A stretch of DNA of 64,000 bases from CAYOYK01 sp964408185 (GTDB lineage: Bacteria; Bacillota; Clostridia; Christensenellales; Aristaeellaceae), in NCBI GenBank assembly GCA_964408185.1, contig CAYOYK010000001.1, forward strand, positions 92,606 to 156,605, given 5' to 3'. The stretch's first letter is position 1. Each line of letters begins with the position of its first letter. The translations under genes and the position numbers were made by a program. The notes beneath the pieces are model-generated. The model made no database searches and had not been told where the DNA came from. It saw only the letters and a list, made by a program, of their open reading frames with translations. Shown here piece by piece: positions 41,839 through 48,656 of the stretch.

Positions 41839-42192
41839 GTGGCGTATGGAACCTATGAGGACTACGCCGCCCTGTTCGGCGCGGACAACCTGACGAGGGA
41901 GCAGTACGCCGCGCTGCTCCCCCGCGCGACAGCGATGCTGGACATCTACACGGCGCGGCGGGCGCAGGAGGCGACCGGATACAAGCTGGAGGCCGTAAAG
42001 CGAGCCGAGAGCGCTCTGGTGAATCTGTTAGCGGCACAGGACGACACCATGCAAGGCAAGGGCGTGTCCAGCGTGAGCAACGAAGGCTACAGCGAGAGCT
42101 ATAAGGCGGTTACGCCGTCCGACGTGGACGAGGCACGGCGCGATGTGTGCCGCGCGTGGCTAAGTGGAACGGGGCTGATGAGCGCGCTATGA
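41839..42192 (+). CDS. Head-tail connector protein (Gp6-like)
   Basis: The 117-residue protein starts at GTG after GGGAGG. TYEDYAALFGADNLTREQYA and a following helical repeat (LLPRATAMLDIYTARRAQEA), with a final DEARRDVCRAWLSGTGL, match the helical head-tail connectors that bind beneath the portal. The stop overlaps the next start (ATGA). Confidence 0.7.
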   Translation: MAYGTYEDYAALFGADNLTREQYAALLPRATAMLDIYTARRAQEATGYKLEAVKRAESALVNLLAAQDDTMQGKGVSSVSNEGYSESYKAVTPSDVDEARRDVCRAWLSGTGLMSAL

Positions 42193-42623
42193 GAAAGCCG
42201 TTATTCATCGACACCGTGACTGTCTACAACCACTATCGTCTGGCGCGAGAGGACGCGTGGGCGCGGACGGTGCTGCGTGGTGTGCAGTACCGAACGGAAA
42301 CCGTGAAAACGGTATCCTCAAGCGGAGTTGTTAGCGTTGCCAAATCCGTCAGCGTGACGATCCCGGAAGGCGTGGATGCAGGCACAAAGGCGTACCTTGC
42401 TCCAGCGACGTTCGCCCGCTCCGAGGACAAGACAGGCGCGTGGACGATCAACCCAAGCAGCGACATGGACGTGATTGTTCTGGGCGAAGCGACGCAAGAA
42501 GTCACGGAGCAATACACGATGGCGGATCTGCGCAAGGAGCATCAGGGCGCCTGCGCGACCGTGAAGAGCGTGAAGGACGCGCGCGGCCGACTGCTGCCGC
42601 TATGGAAGGTGACTGCCATATGA
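42189..42623 (+). CDS. Putative head-closure/neck protein
   Basis: A 144-residue beta-rich protein (FIDTVTVYNHYRLAREDAWA; TVLRGVQYRTETVKTV; DVIVLGEATQEVTEQYTMAD). Position after the connector and before the HK97-gp10-like gene indicates the head-closure protein. The start overlaps the connector's stop and its own stop overlaps the next start, so the neck genes are co-translated. Confidence 0.65.
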   Translation: MRKPLFIDTVTVYNHYRLAREDAWARTVLRGVQYRTETVKTVSSSGVVSVAKSVSVTIPEGVDAGTKAYLAPATFARSEDKTGAWTINPSSDMDVIVLGEATQEVTEQYTMADLRKEHQGACATVKSVKDARGRLLPLWKVTAI

Positions 42624-43063
42624 GCACGCTGGTCTTTGACGCGAAGGAATTCCTTGCGGCGCGTGGACTGATGCCAAGAGGCGCGGTGCAGATGGCGATT
42701 GCGAATGATGTCATCAGGCTAATGAAGCCGTACACGCCCATGGACACTGGCACGCTGTCCGACAGCCCCAAAACGGAGGACGGCACAGAGGTTGTGCAGG
42801 ATATGCCGTATGCGCACTACCTCTACCAAGGCTTGACGATGGGGCCAAACATCCCGATCTTCGATGATGACAGCAAAAAGCCAACCGGCTTTTTCTCGCC
42901 TCCCGGACAGAAGAAGCACTACACGGGCAAGAAACTGACGTACAACGCCAGCTTGCACCCGCAGGCTGGGCCGTACTGGTTTGAACGGATGAAGAGCGAA
43001 GGGGGCAAAGAAAAGATCGGCGAGGCGGCGGCGAAGATGGCCGGGGGGAGGTACAAGCCGTGA
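42620..43063 (+). CDS. Minor capsid / HK97 gp10-like neck protein
   Basis: The 147-residue protein has LMKPYTPMDTGTLSDSPKTE and MPYAHYLYQGLTMG, matching the P-x-x-TG-x-L...Y-A-x-Y-x-x-x-G signature of minor capsid/HK97 gp10-like proteins. A later AGPYWFERMKSEGGKEKIGE is also typical. Coupled by overlapping start and stop to both neighbours. Confidence 0.78.
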   Translation: MSTLVFDAKEFLAARGLMPRGAVQMAIANDVIRLMKPYTPMDTGTLSDSPKTEDGTEVVQDMPYAHYLYQGLTMGPNIPIFDDDSKKPTGFFSPPGQKKHYTGKKLTYNASLHPQAGPYWFERMKSEGGKEKIGEAAAKMAGGRYKP

Positions 43064-43482
43064 CAATCAGCAAAGCGATCATAGACTGGCTATACGGGTT
43101 TGGCAACATCGACGTGGACGAGCGTATCGACACGGACGCGCTATCGGCCGCTTCGCAGAGCCTGGGGCTGTACAAGACGCCACAGGCCAGCGTAAAGGCC
43201 TACGTGGACGGTACGCGCGATGTGACCGCCTACTACAACTTTATGGCCAAGCAGGGCGCGCAGACGAACAGCGAGCGCGCAAGCAATCAAGCATGGATGG
43301 AGGCGCTGGAGGCGTGGGTGCGGCGAAAAAACATTGCCCGTGAACTGCCGACGCTGGGCGAGCATCGGGATTGCAGCGCGGCGTCCATCTCCAGCTCCTA
43401 CTTCATGCTGGACGGATCGGACGAAAATGCCACGTATCAGCTTACGTTGGCAATCAATTACACAGAAAGGATGAGCACTTAA
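43060..43482 (+). CDS. Putative tail terminator / minor capsid protein
   Basis: A 140-residue alpha/beta protein starting at GTG in a GTGA overlap. Ordered strands and helices (AIIDWLYGFGNIDVDERIDT; QASVKAYVDGTRDVTAYYNF; NQAWMEALEAWVRRKNIARE; YQLTLAINYTER at the end) fit the phage tail terminator / Minor_capsid_3 fold, and it lies directly before the tail-tube gene. It implies a long-tailed (siphovirus) ancestor. Confidence 0.7.
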   Translation: MTISKAIIDWLYGFGNIDVDERIDTDALSAASQSLGLYKTPQASVKAYVDGTRDVTAYYNFMAKQGAQTNSERASNQAWMEALEAWVRRKNIARELPTLGEHRDCSAASISSSYFMLDGSDENATYQLTLAINYTERMST

Positions 43483-43980
43483 ATGCCAAAAGTGATGCGA
43501 TATCAGGTGGCCGATTACCTTGGCATAACCACAACCAGCGGAGGAAGCAGCACTACGGCCTATTATCTGATGGGAACCGGCTTCACAAAGATCGACGAGG
43601 AGGCCAACCCGAAGATCGACACAAAGGCCTACGTGAGCGACAAAGGCTCCTCCAGCACGGTAACAGGCTATGAGCGCACGTTCCCGTACGAGTTTGATCA
43701 CATCAAGAGCCAAGAGGCCATCGATGCCTTGTACGCTGTAGGCCACGATGACAAGATCGGCGAGGCGGCGGAGTTTGACTACGTTCGCGTGGATCTGTAC
43801 GATGCGGCGGAAACAACTGGATCGTACACAGCTTGCAAGTGGAAGGTCTGCGCGGAAGTCGGCACTGTTGGCGGCGAAGGCGGCGAGCTGATGACCGGCT
43901 CCGGAACCTTGCATGCCATCGGCGATGCCATCGCTGGCACGTTCGCCGTAGCCACCAAGACATTCACGGCCAACGCTTAA
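43483..43980 (+). CDS. Major tail tube protein
   Basis: The 165-residue beta-rich protein (YYLMGTGFTKIDEEANPKID; RTFPYEFDHIKSQEAIDALY; EFDYVRVDLYDA; GSGTLHAIGDAIAGTFAV) matches the phage tail-tube family with a gap of zero bases after the tail terminator. Tape measure and chaperone genes that normally follow are absent, so a functional tail cannot be built from this element alone. Confidence 0.78.
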   Translation: MPKVMRYQVADYLGITTTSGGSSTTAYYLMGTGFTKIDEEANPKIDTKAYVSDKGSSSTVTGYERTFPYEFDHIKSQEAIDALYAVGHDDKIGEAAEFDYVRVDLYDAAETTGSYTACKWKVCAEVGTVGGEGGELMTGSGTLHAIGDAIAGTFAVATKTFTANA

Positions 43981-44026
43981 ATCGCGCCGAGCGCATGACC
44001 AAGACGGTCATGGGCAGCGCGGATAC

Positions 44027-44188
44027 ATGATGACCAAATTCCTCGAAATCGAGGACGCTTCCAGCGGAGACAGCGGTTCGAGCAGCGATGCGTCGAGCTA
44101 CGGCCTTTGGATTCCGTGCGCTTCAAAGGCAGCAGCGATAACCCTGCGGAGCATTCTGTGTACCGGCATCGTAAAGGCCGGTGAGTAA
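44027..44188 (+). CDS. Small hypothetical protein after the tail tube
   Basis: A 53-residue open frame (starting MMTKFLEIEDASSGDSGSSS, ending in TLRSILCTGIVKAGE). The serine-rich stretch and a short hydrophobic C-terminus are all that can be seen. It overlaps the next start by 8 bases, which slightly supports expression. It may be a leftover of a larger tail gene removed by deletion. Confidence 0.4.
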   Translation: MMTKFLEIEDASSGDSGSSSDASSYGLWIPCASKAAAITLRSILCTGIVKAGE

Positions 44189-44540
44189 AGTGGAGAACGT
44201 CACAGCAGCTCAAATTGCGACGGCAATCATCGTAATTCTTGCAATTTGCGGAGCGATTAAGGTCATTGGCAGCGCGATTGACGTTATTAGGGGATGGAAG
44301 AAACCGCGCGCAGATTCCGACGAAGCTGTCAAAAGTCGGCTGGATTCTCACGATAAGTTTTTCGCTGCTGACAAACGCCGACTTGATGAATTAGACAGCG
44401 AGCTTGCAGACCAGCGCGAAGGGCAAAAGGTTTTGTGCAAAGGTGTACAAGCATTGCTCGACCATGAGCTTCACAACGGGAATGCAGATGACATGGCTGA
44501 TGCTTCCAAGGGAATCAACAATTGGCTACTTGAGAAGTGA
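44181..44540 (+). CDS. Phage membrane protein with coiled coil (holin-associated)
   Basis: The 119-residue protein has a membrane helix at residues ~8-33 (ATAIIVILAICGAIKVIGSA), then a basic WKKPRAD segment and a coiled coil (VKSRLDSHDKFFAADKRRLD) with a final LLDHELHNGNADDM. Small proteins of this design are frequent in clostridial phages next to holins; function is not established. GTG start. Confidence 0.65.
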   Translation: MSKVENVTAAQIATAIIVILAICGAIKVIGSAIDVIRGWKKPRADSDEAVKSRLDSHDKFFAADKRRLDELDSELADQREGQKVLCKGVQALLDHELHNGNADDMADASKGINNWLLEK

Positions 44541-44551
44541 GGTGAAATGAG

Positions 44552-44866
44552 GTGCAAAGGGCACGTTCCCCCACCAAAGCAAAAAGCAAAGAAGCGGCGC
44601 TTTCTCTTGAAAGCAGGGCGCTGGAATACAGCAAGGTTATCTTTGACAGGTTCTGCTGGTTTTTCTTGGGGCAGCTTGTAGTCACCTACATTATGATTGC
44701 GCTGGGGTACGGCGCAGAAGCTCAATCGCTTATGGACAAAACCATTCCGCTGTATCAGACCGTGGCCATTGCGTACTATGGCAAGGCCGGTGTGGAGAAC
44801 GTAAGCAAGATCGTGACGGCTGCAACCAGGATAAACAGCATAACATCAGACGATGACAACGGATAA
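44552..44866 (+). CDS. Small phage membrane protein
   Basis: A 104-residue protein with a hydrophobic helix at ~38-55 (FCWFFLGQLVVTYIMIALGY) and basic N-terminus. It sits between two other membrane proteins of the lysis region and begins at GTG. I do not recognise a family; a holin-like or antiholin role is suggested only by size and place. Confidence 0.5.
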   Translation: MQRARSPTKAKSKEAALSLESRALEYSKVIFDRFCWFFLGQLVVTYIMIALGYGAEAQSLMDKTIPLYQTVAIAYYGKAGVENVSKIVTAATRINSITSDDDNG

Positions 44867-44883
44867 TATGAAAGGAGAAACCC

Positions 44884-45351
44884 ATGAAGAAATTTCTCGC
44901 CATAACACTTGTCCTCATGCTTGCACTGACCCTTTGCGTTAGTGCGTTCGCGGCAGAGGAAAGCATTGACTTGGGTGCGCTCACGGACGGAGCGCCAACG
45001 ACCGTTGTTGTAAGCGATGCGTCCGCGCCGGAAGAAGCGGAAACATTTGCGCCGTTCAACTGGTCGGAAATCATAACAAAAATTATTGCCTGGATTCTCG
45101 GTATCGTAGGAACGGCGCTTTCAGCGTGCATTGGCCTGTGCATGAAGAAATACATTATCCCGTGGCTTAATGACGTGGCTATCCCATGGCTTAAACAGAA
45201 GAAATTGTTCAACGCAGCGCAGACAGCCGTGGAATACGCAGAGGCGACCGTCGGACGGTTAAACGGCCAAATTAAGTGGGACATTGCGGAAGATATGCTC
45301 AAAAGACTTGGATATGATATTAATTCTACCGAGGTAATTGCAGCTGCATAA
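44884..45351 (+). CDS. LLH-family phage holin, probably truncated
   Basis: The 155-residue protein has a signal-peptide-like N-terminus (LAITLVLMLALTLCVSAFAA), an acidic linker and a membrane helix near residue 70 (IIAWILGIVGTALSACIG), followed by LKQKKLFNAAQTAVEYAEAT and EDMLKRLGYDINSTEVIAAA, the typical LLH-holin tail. The TAA stop is followed by 42 further sense codons in the same frame (AAWQQLDISQYAAGIKTAT...), suggesting a nonsense mutation in a longer ancestor. No lysin is present. AAGGAG precedes the ATG. Confidence 0.7.
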   Translation: MKKFLAITLVLMLALTLCVSAFAAEESIDLGALTDGAPTTVVVSDASAPEEAETFAPFNWSEIITKIIAWILGIVGTALSACIGLCMKKYIIPWLNDVAIPWLKQKKLFNAAQTAVEYAEATVGRLNGQIKWDIAEDMLKRLGYDINSTEVIAAA

Positions 45352-45518
45352 GCAGCGTGGCAGCAGTTGGATATTTCCCAATATGCCGCCGGAATTAAAA
45401 CGGCAACTTCGGACGCGGCTGACCAGCAGCAAGGTGGCGTGGAAAAGCCTTCCGCCGACGGTGTTACTGACTGTCAATAACTCGACAGTTCAGTATTTGT
45501 CCCAGCCTTGTTTTTTTC

Positions 45519-45554
45519 AGAACCGCAGAGGACCTCCTCTGCGGTTCTTTTTTT
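45519..45554 (+). terminator. Strong intrinsic terminator of the head-holin operon
   Basis: AGAACCGCAGAGGA-CC-TCCTCTGCGGTTCT is a perfect 14-bp stem followed by seven T residues. Confidence 0.85.
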
Positions 45555-45657
45555 GTGAACAGTGCACTGATTACTGTGAAAGTCTGACAACCGTTTTGAC
45601 TACGTTTATATCGGTTTTAGAGCAAAAAAACCGTGTAAGGCGGGAGGGCAAGAAAAA

Positions 45658-45694
45658 ACAAACCCATCGAAACTCTTGTTTCGATGGGTTTTTC
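45658..45694. terminator. Terminator beside the tRNA-Arg 3' end
   Basis: AAACCCATCGAAA-CTCTT-GTTTCGATGGGTTT with flanking A/T runs on both strands; it would terminate tRNA transcription on the minus strand and serve as an element-supplied replacement of the ancestral terminator left at attL. Confidence 0.7.
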
Positions 45695-45740
45695 GTGGTA
45701 CGCCCGGTGCGATTCGAACGCATGACCTTCAGAGTCGGAG
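45694..45740. repeat. attR: 47-bp repeat within tRNA-Arg
   Basis: Identical to attL at 34788-34834. It comprises the CCA end, T arm, variable region and 3' half of the anticodon arm of the tRNA, so integration restored a complete tRNA. Confidence 0.92.
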
Positions 45741-45772
45741 TCTGACACTCTATCCAGCTGAGCTACGGGCGC
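45696..45772 (-). tRNA. tRNA-Arg (anticodon CCG), CCA encoded
   Basis: The minus strand folds as a complete 77-base tRNA: acceptor GCGCCCG/CGGGCGU, D arm GCUC...GAGU, anticodon stem UCAGA/UCUGA with loop CUCCGAC (anticodon CCG, reading CGG), T loop UUCGAAU and an encoded CCA. The outer T-stem pair is A-C, a mismatch. Its 3' part is the integration target of the element to its left. Confidence 0.93.
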
Positions 45773-45904
45773 ATGTTCAGCAGGATTGATTGTAGCGCAT
45801 GCGGTTGAGGTTGTCAAGGGGAAAGGCGGGGAGAACAGCGTCGTCCTTGCCGCTCAAAACGAAACATCCATTTCACAAAAGCCCTTCGCGCGGTGAAAAA
45901 ATGC

Positions 45905-45933
45905 TTGCATTTCCACGGTGGAAATGATATAGT
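45905..45933 (+). promoter_or_regulatory. Promoter for secG
   Basis: TTGCAT and TATAGT are 17 bases apart, 31 bases before the secG start. A palindrome-like TTTCCAC-GGTGGAAA lies between them. Confidence 0.6.
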
Positions 45934-45964
45934 GTATACGCTATTGATCAAGGAGGGAATTACC

Positions 45965-46192
45965 ATGAGCATCGCACTCGGGATTCTGGTCCTGGTGAGC
46001 GCCCTTGTTATGACGGTGACCGTTCTGCTGCAAAGCAGCGAGCGCACAGGGATCGGTGCGGTATCCGGCGCGGCGGAAACCTTTTTCGGCAAGAATAAGG
46101 CTCGCAGCTTGGACGCCAAGCTTGCGCTGGTAACCAAAATCTGCGCAGGCGTTTTTGTTGCAGCTTCTCTGGCCATGATATTGATCGGCTAA
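45965..46192 (+). CDS. secG: Preprotein translocase subunit SecG
   Basis: The 75-residue product is a canonical SecG: two membrane helices (ALGILVLVSALVMTVTVLLQ at 4-23 and KICAGVFVAASLAMILI at the end) separated by the conserved SSERTGIGAVSGAAETFFG segment. It joins SecYE in the export channel. AAGGAGGG precedes the ATG, and the longer upstream frame runs into the promoter. Confidence 0.93.
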   Translation: MSIALGILVLVSALVMTVTVLLQSSERTGIGAVSGAAETFFGKNKARSLDAKLALVTKICAGVFVAASLAMILIG

Positions 46193-46207
46193 CGCTCGCA
46201 TCAAAAC

Positions 46208-46246
46208 AAAAAGGGGGTCGACGACAGCTTGTGGTCGGCCCCCTTT
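46208..46246 (+). terminator. Terminator after secG
   Basis: AAAGGGGGTCGAC pairs with GTCGGCCCCCTTT with one mismatch around a short loop. A T-poor tail makes it moderate. Confidence 0.5.
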
Positions 46247-46271
46247 GCGTATGTTTATTTGACCGAAAATA

Positions 46272-46280
46272 TGGTATAAT
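46272..46280 (+). promoter_or_regulatory. Extended -10 promoter for the repeat-rich membrane protein
   Basis: TGGTATAAT is a perfect extended -10 (TG-G-TATAAT). TTGACC lies only 10 bases upstream and is unlikely to be its -35. Confidence 0.5.
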
Positions 46281-46352
46281 ACGGATATGCTTGACGCTGA
46301 ACGCCCCGTCGGGCGCAACACTCAAAAGCAGCACATGTCAGGAGGCTACGCA

Positions 46353-48629
46353 ATGGCAGACCAGCGGTATCCGAACGGACGCGATTTGGGAGCTCCCGAT
46401 TCCCAGCCCGCGACTTCCGCATCCAATACAGCGCAGGGGCAGCCCCGTCCCGGCATACCCTATCATGCGGGCATGCGCCCTCTGCCTACCATGAAGCAAA
46501 GCCCGCAGGCCGCTTTCGATCAGCAGCCAGCGCATCCGGGCGCGGGTTTCCCGCAGGGCGTACCGTCCGGCAGAGGGATGCAGCGTCCATCCTCCTTGCA
46601 GCAGAATCCCGTGCCGGGAGGCTACGCGCAGCGGCAGCTCGACAACAATGGCATGCAGCCCGCACCGTATGCGCAAGTCGCGCCCAGACCGCGGCAGAAC
46701 GCGTACCCTATGCGCGGCATCAATCAACAGCCCGCGCAGACGAATATCGCGCAGGAAAACCCGCCCTCGCGCATGCGGCAGGGCGTTCCCCCTTTGCAGC
46801 AAACGCCGCCTGCGGAAAGCCCCGCCGCGTGGGGCCAGCCGTCCTCCCCCCGTCCGCCGCAGATCAACCCGCGGCCGCGTCAGCAAGCAGCTTCTCCCGA
46901 CGGAATGCGACCGCCGATGATCCCGCAGGATGCGCCGCGCCCCGCGCGCTCGTCGGGCGCGCAAGCGCCGCAAGGCGCGTGGCAGGCCTCCGTGCAGAGC
47001 GGCTCGCCCGTCCCATCGGCGCCGCGTCGAGCGATCAGCGCGACGGACGGAGCCATGCGGCGGACGGAGATTCTTTCCGATGCGCAGGACTTGAGCGCCC
47101 AACTGGAGGCGCAGCGCGCGCAGACGATGGACGAATACACGCGCCGACCGCCCCTTCAGGGCGCGCCGATGTATGAGCCGCAAGCGCCGCAGGCCATGCC
47201 GCAGGGAGCGATTCCCGGCGTGGGCATTCCCAGCTCCCATTGGGAGCAGCAGCGGCGCGCGACGCAGCGCCCGCCAGAGCAACGGCCGTCCGGGCAGCGT
47301 CTGCCGGAGCAGCGCCTGTCGGAGCAGCGTTTGTCAGAGCAACATTTGTCAGAGCCGCATTTGCCGGAGCAACGTCTGCCGGAGCAACGTTTGCCGGAGC
47401 AACGCTTGCCGGAGCAGCGTTTGCTGGAGCAACGTCTGCCGGAACAACGCCTGCCGGAGCAACGTTCGCCGGAGCGGCGCGCGTCCGATGGCGGAATACC
47501 TCGCCGTCCCGCAAGCACCGCAAACGCGTACAGCCCGTCCTCGCTAAACGCCTACATGCAAGGCGGCCCGACCGTCGATCCCTTTGCGCGCCCCGCCGGT
47601 TCCGCTTCAGCCGAGCGGTCTGCTTCGCCCGTGCCCAACGCCCTGCCCGCGTTCGACCCCGCCGCCGCGCCGCAGGAGGGTGGGCGCCGCCGTCGCGCGG
47701 CCCGCGCGCAGGAGGCATCCGCGCAGGCCGCGCCCGTCAGCGAGGCTCCCGCGTACAGCCCGTCGGAGAGCGCCGCGGCAAGCCGCCGTTCCTCTCGCAG
47801 GGGACAGTCACGCGCGGAGGAAGCGCCCGACGCGTATGCCGCGTCCTACGCCAATCCGGCCGCCGAGCCGACGCAAGGCGCTTGGCAGGCCGAGGAAACG
47901 CCCGCGCGGGCCGTCCGCGGCCAGCCGACGCTGGACGTGCCCTCCGCCATGCCGGAGGCAAGCCTCTCCTCGGCCCGCTTCGCGGAGACCGATCCCATGG
48001 ACGCGCCCGACGGGCTGACCGTAGAGGGCTATCAGACCCCGGAGCCCAACCCGGTTCCCAACGCGTTCTTCTCCACGGCGACCAAAAGGCTGAAGAGCAT
48101 GTCGCCCAAAGTATGGATTCTCATCGGCGCGGGTGCGCTGGTCGTAATCGCGCTGATCGTGCTGCTGGCCACCGGGGCGCTGGGCGGCGGATCGTCCGCA
48201 GCCCCCGTATCGCAAAGCGCAAGCAACCCCTATATCAACGCGCCAAGCGGCCTCTCCGAGGCGGGCCAAGGCGAGACTCCGCTGCAGGGTTGGTCCGTGC
48301 AGCCCACCGCCGAGCCGCCCATGGCCGATACGGCAGCGGACGGGCCGTCCGTTATTTCCTTCACGGCCGATCCGGGTTCGGCCGCAGCCCCTGTGAACGT
48401 GGCGTTCACACTCGTCGGCAACGACAAAATCGCCAGCCTGAAGCTGCTGCAAGCCGACGATACTCAGCTCCCCGCCACGCTGCAAAGCATGCCCTCGGCG
48501 GACGGCGTGACCTACACCTACACCATCCGTTTTGAGCAGCCCTATTCCGGCTCCATCCGGGCTTTCCTGATGGACGAGCAGGGAAGCTGGTACCAGTGCC
48601 CCATCGTCTGCGACATCTCCATTCAATAG
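46353..48629 (+). CDS. Proline/glutamine-rich single-pass membrane protein with pentapeptide repeats
   Basis: The 758-residue product has a long disordered N-terminal region (~1-585) very rich in Pro, Gln, Ala, Ser and Arg, including twelve tandem RLPEQ-type pentapeptides (about residues 316-375), one membrane helix (VWILIGAGALVVIALIVLLA, ~587-610), and a C-terminal extracytoplasmic domain of ~148 residues with a bacterial Ig-like beta pattern (ISFTADPGSAAAPVNVAFTL; TYTIRFEQPYSGSIRAFLMD). Topology is probably N-in/C-out. Start: AGGAGG lies 7 bases before this ATG; two earlier in-frame ATGs lack such a site. Family unknown; a cell-envelope role is inferred. It shares direction with ispG-polC. 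Confidence 0.7.
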   Translation: MADQRYPNGRDLGAPDSQPATSASNTAQGQPRPGIPYHAGMRPLPTMKQSPQAAFDQQPAHPGAGFPQGVPSGRGMQRPSSLQQNPVPGGYAQRQLDNNGMQPAPYAQVAPRPRQNAYPMRGINQQPAQTNIAQENPPSRMRQGVPPLQQTPPAESPAAWGQPSSPRPPQINPRPRQQAASPDGMRPPMIPQDAPRPARSSGAQAPQGAWQASVQSGSPVPSAPRRAISATDGAMRRTEILSDAQDLSAQLEAQRAQTMDEYTRRPPLQGAPMYEPQAPQAMPQGAIPGVGIPSSHWEQQRRATQRPPEQRPSGQRLPEQRLSEQRLSEQHLSEPHLPEQRLPEQRLPEQRLPEQRLLEQRLPEQRLPEQRSPERRASDGGIPRRPASTANAYSPSSLNAYMQGGPTVDPFARPAGSASAERSASPVPNALPAFDPAAAPQEGGRRRRAARAQEASAQAAPVSEAPAYSPSESAAASRRSSRRGQSRAEEAPDAYAASYANPAAEPTQGAWQAEETPARAVRGQPTLDVPSAMPEASLSSARFAETDPMDAPDGLTVEGYQTPEPNPVPNAFFSTATKRLKSMSPKVWILIGAGALVVIALIVLLATGALGGGSSAAPVSQSASNPYINAPSGLSEAGQGETPLQGWSVQPTAEPPMADTAADGPSVISFTADPGSAAAPVNVAFTLVGNDKIASLKLLQADDTQLPATLQSMPSADGVTYTYTIRFEQPYSGSIRAFLMDEQGSWYQCPIVCDISIQ
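47298..47477 (+). repeat. Twelve tandem 15-bp repeats encoding pentapeptides
   Basis: Twelve consecutive 15-bp units (consensus CG-TTT/CTG-CCG-GAG-CAA) encode R-L-P-E-Q and variants (LSEQ, LLEQ, SPER). The units differ mostly at silent or single positions. The region is a coding minisatellite likely to vary in copy number. Confidence 0.85.
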
Positions 48630-48656
48630 CCGCGCCGCCGCGCAAAAGGAGTACCC

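Larger units (their letters stand above)
45352..45695 (+). other. Gene-free right end of the element
   Basis: The first 126 bases are the in-frame continuation of the holin; the remainder holds the strong terminator at 45519-45554, a stretch with no recognisable gene (45555-45656) and a hairpin at the attR side. No protein-coding capacity beyond the holin extension is supported. Confidence 0.6.
34788..45740. mobile_element. Defective prophage or phage-derived element integrated at tRNA-Arg(CCG)
   Basis: A 47-bp direct repeat bounds about 10.9 kb with an integrase at the left end, a toxin-antitoxin pair, and an ordered head-neck-tail-tube-holin module. Terminase, full portal, tape measure, tail tip, lysin, repressor and replication genes are absent; a portal C-terminus and a DUF4417 C-terminus survive as remnants. 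The left 2 kb is AT-rich compared with the chromosome. It is probably non-autonomous; a satellite that borrows packaging and tails from a helper is the alternative. Confidence 0.88.

Noticed and set aside
34788..45740. Integrative conjugative element
   Set aside because: No relaxase, type IV secretion or replication genes; the cargo is phage head and tail genes.
45338..45745. 135-residue frame at the right end of the element
   Set aside because: It crosses the strong terminator and enters the tRNA gene; no homologous features.
46338..48629. Long antisense frames opposite the repeat-rich membrane protein
   Set aside because: Their repeats (for example CSGKRCSGRR-type) are the antisense reading of the 15-bp units; the plus frame has the promoter, ribosome binding site, membrane helix and structured C-terminus.
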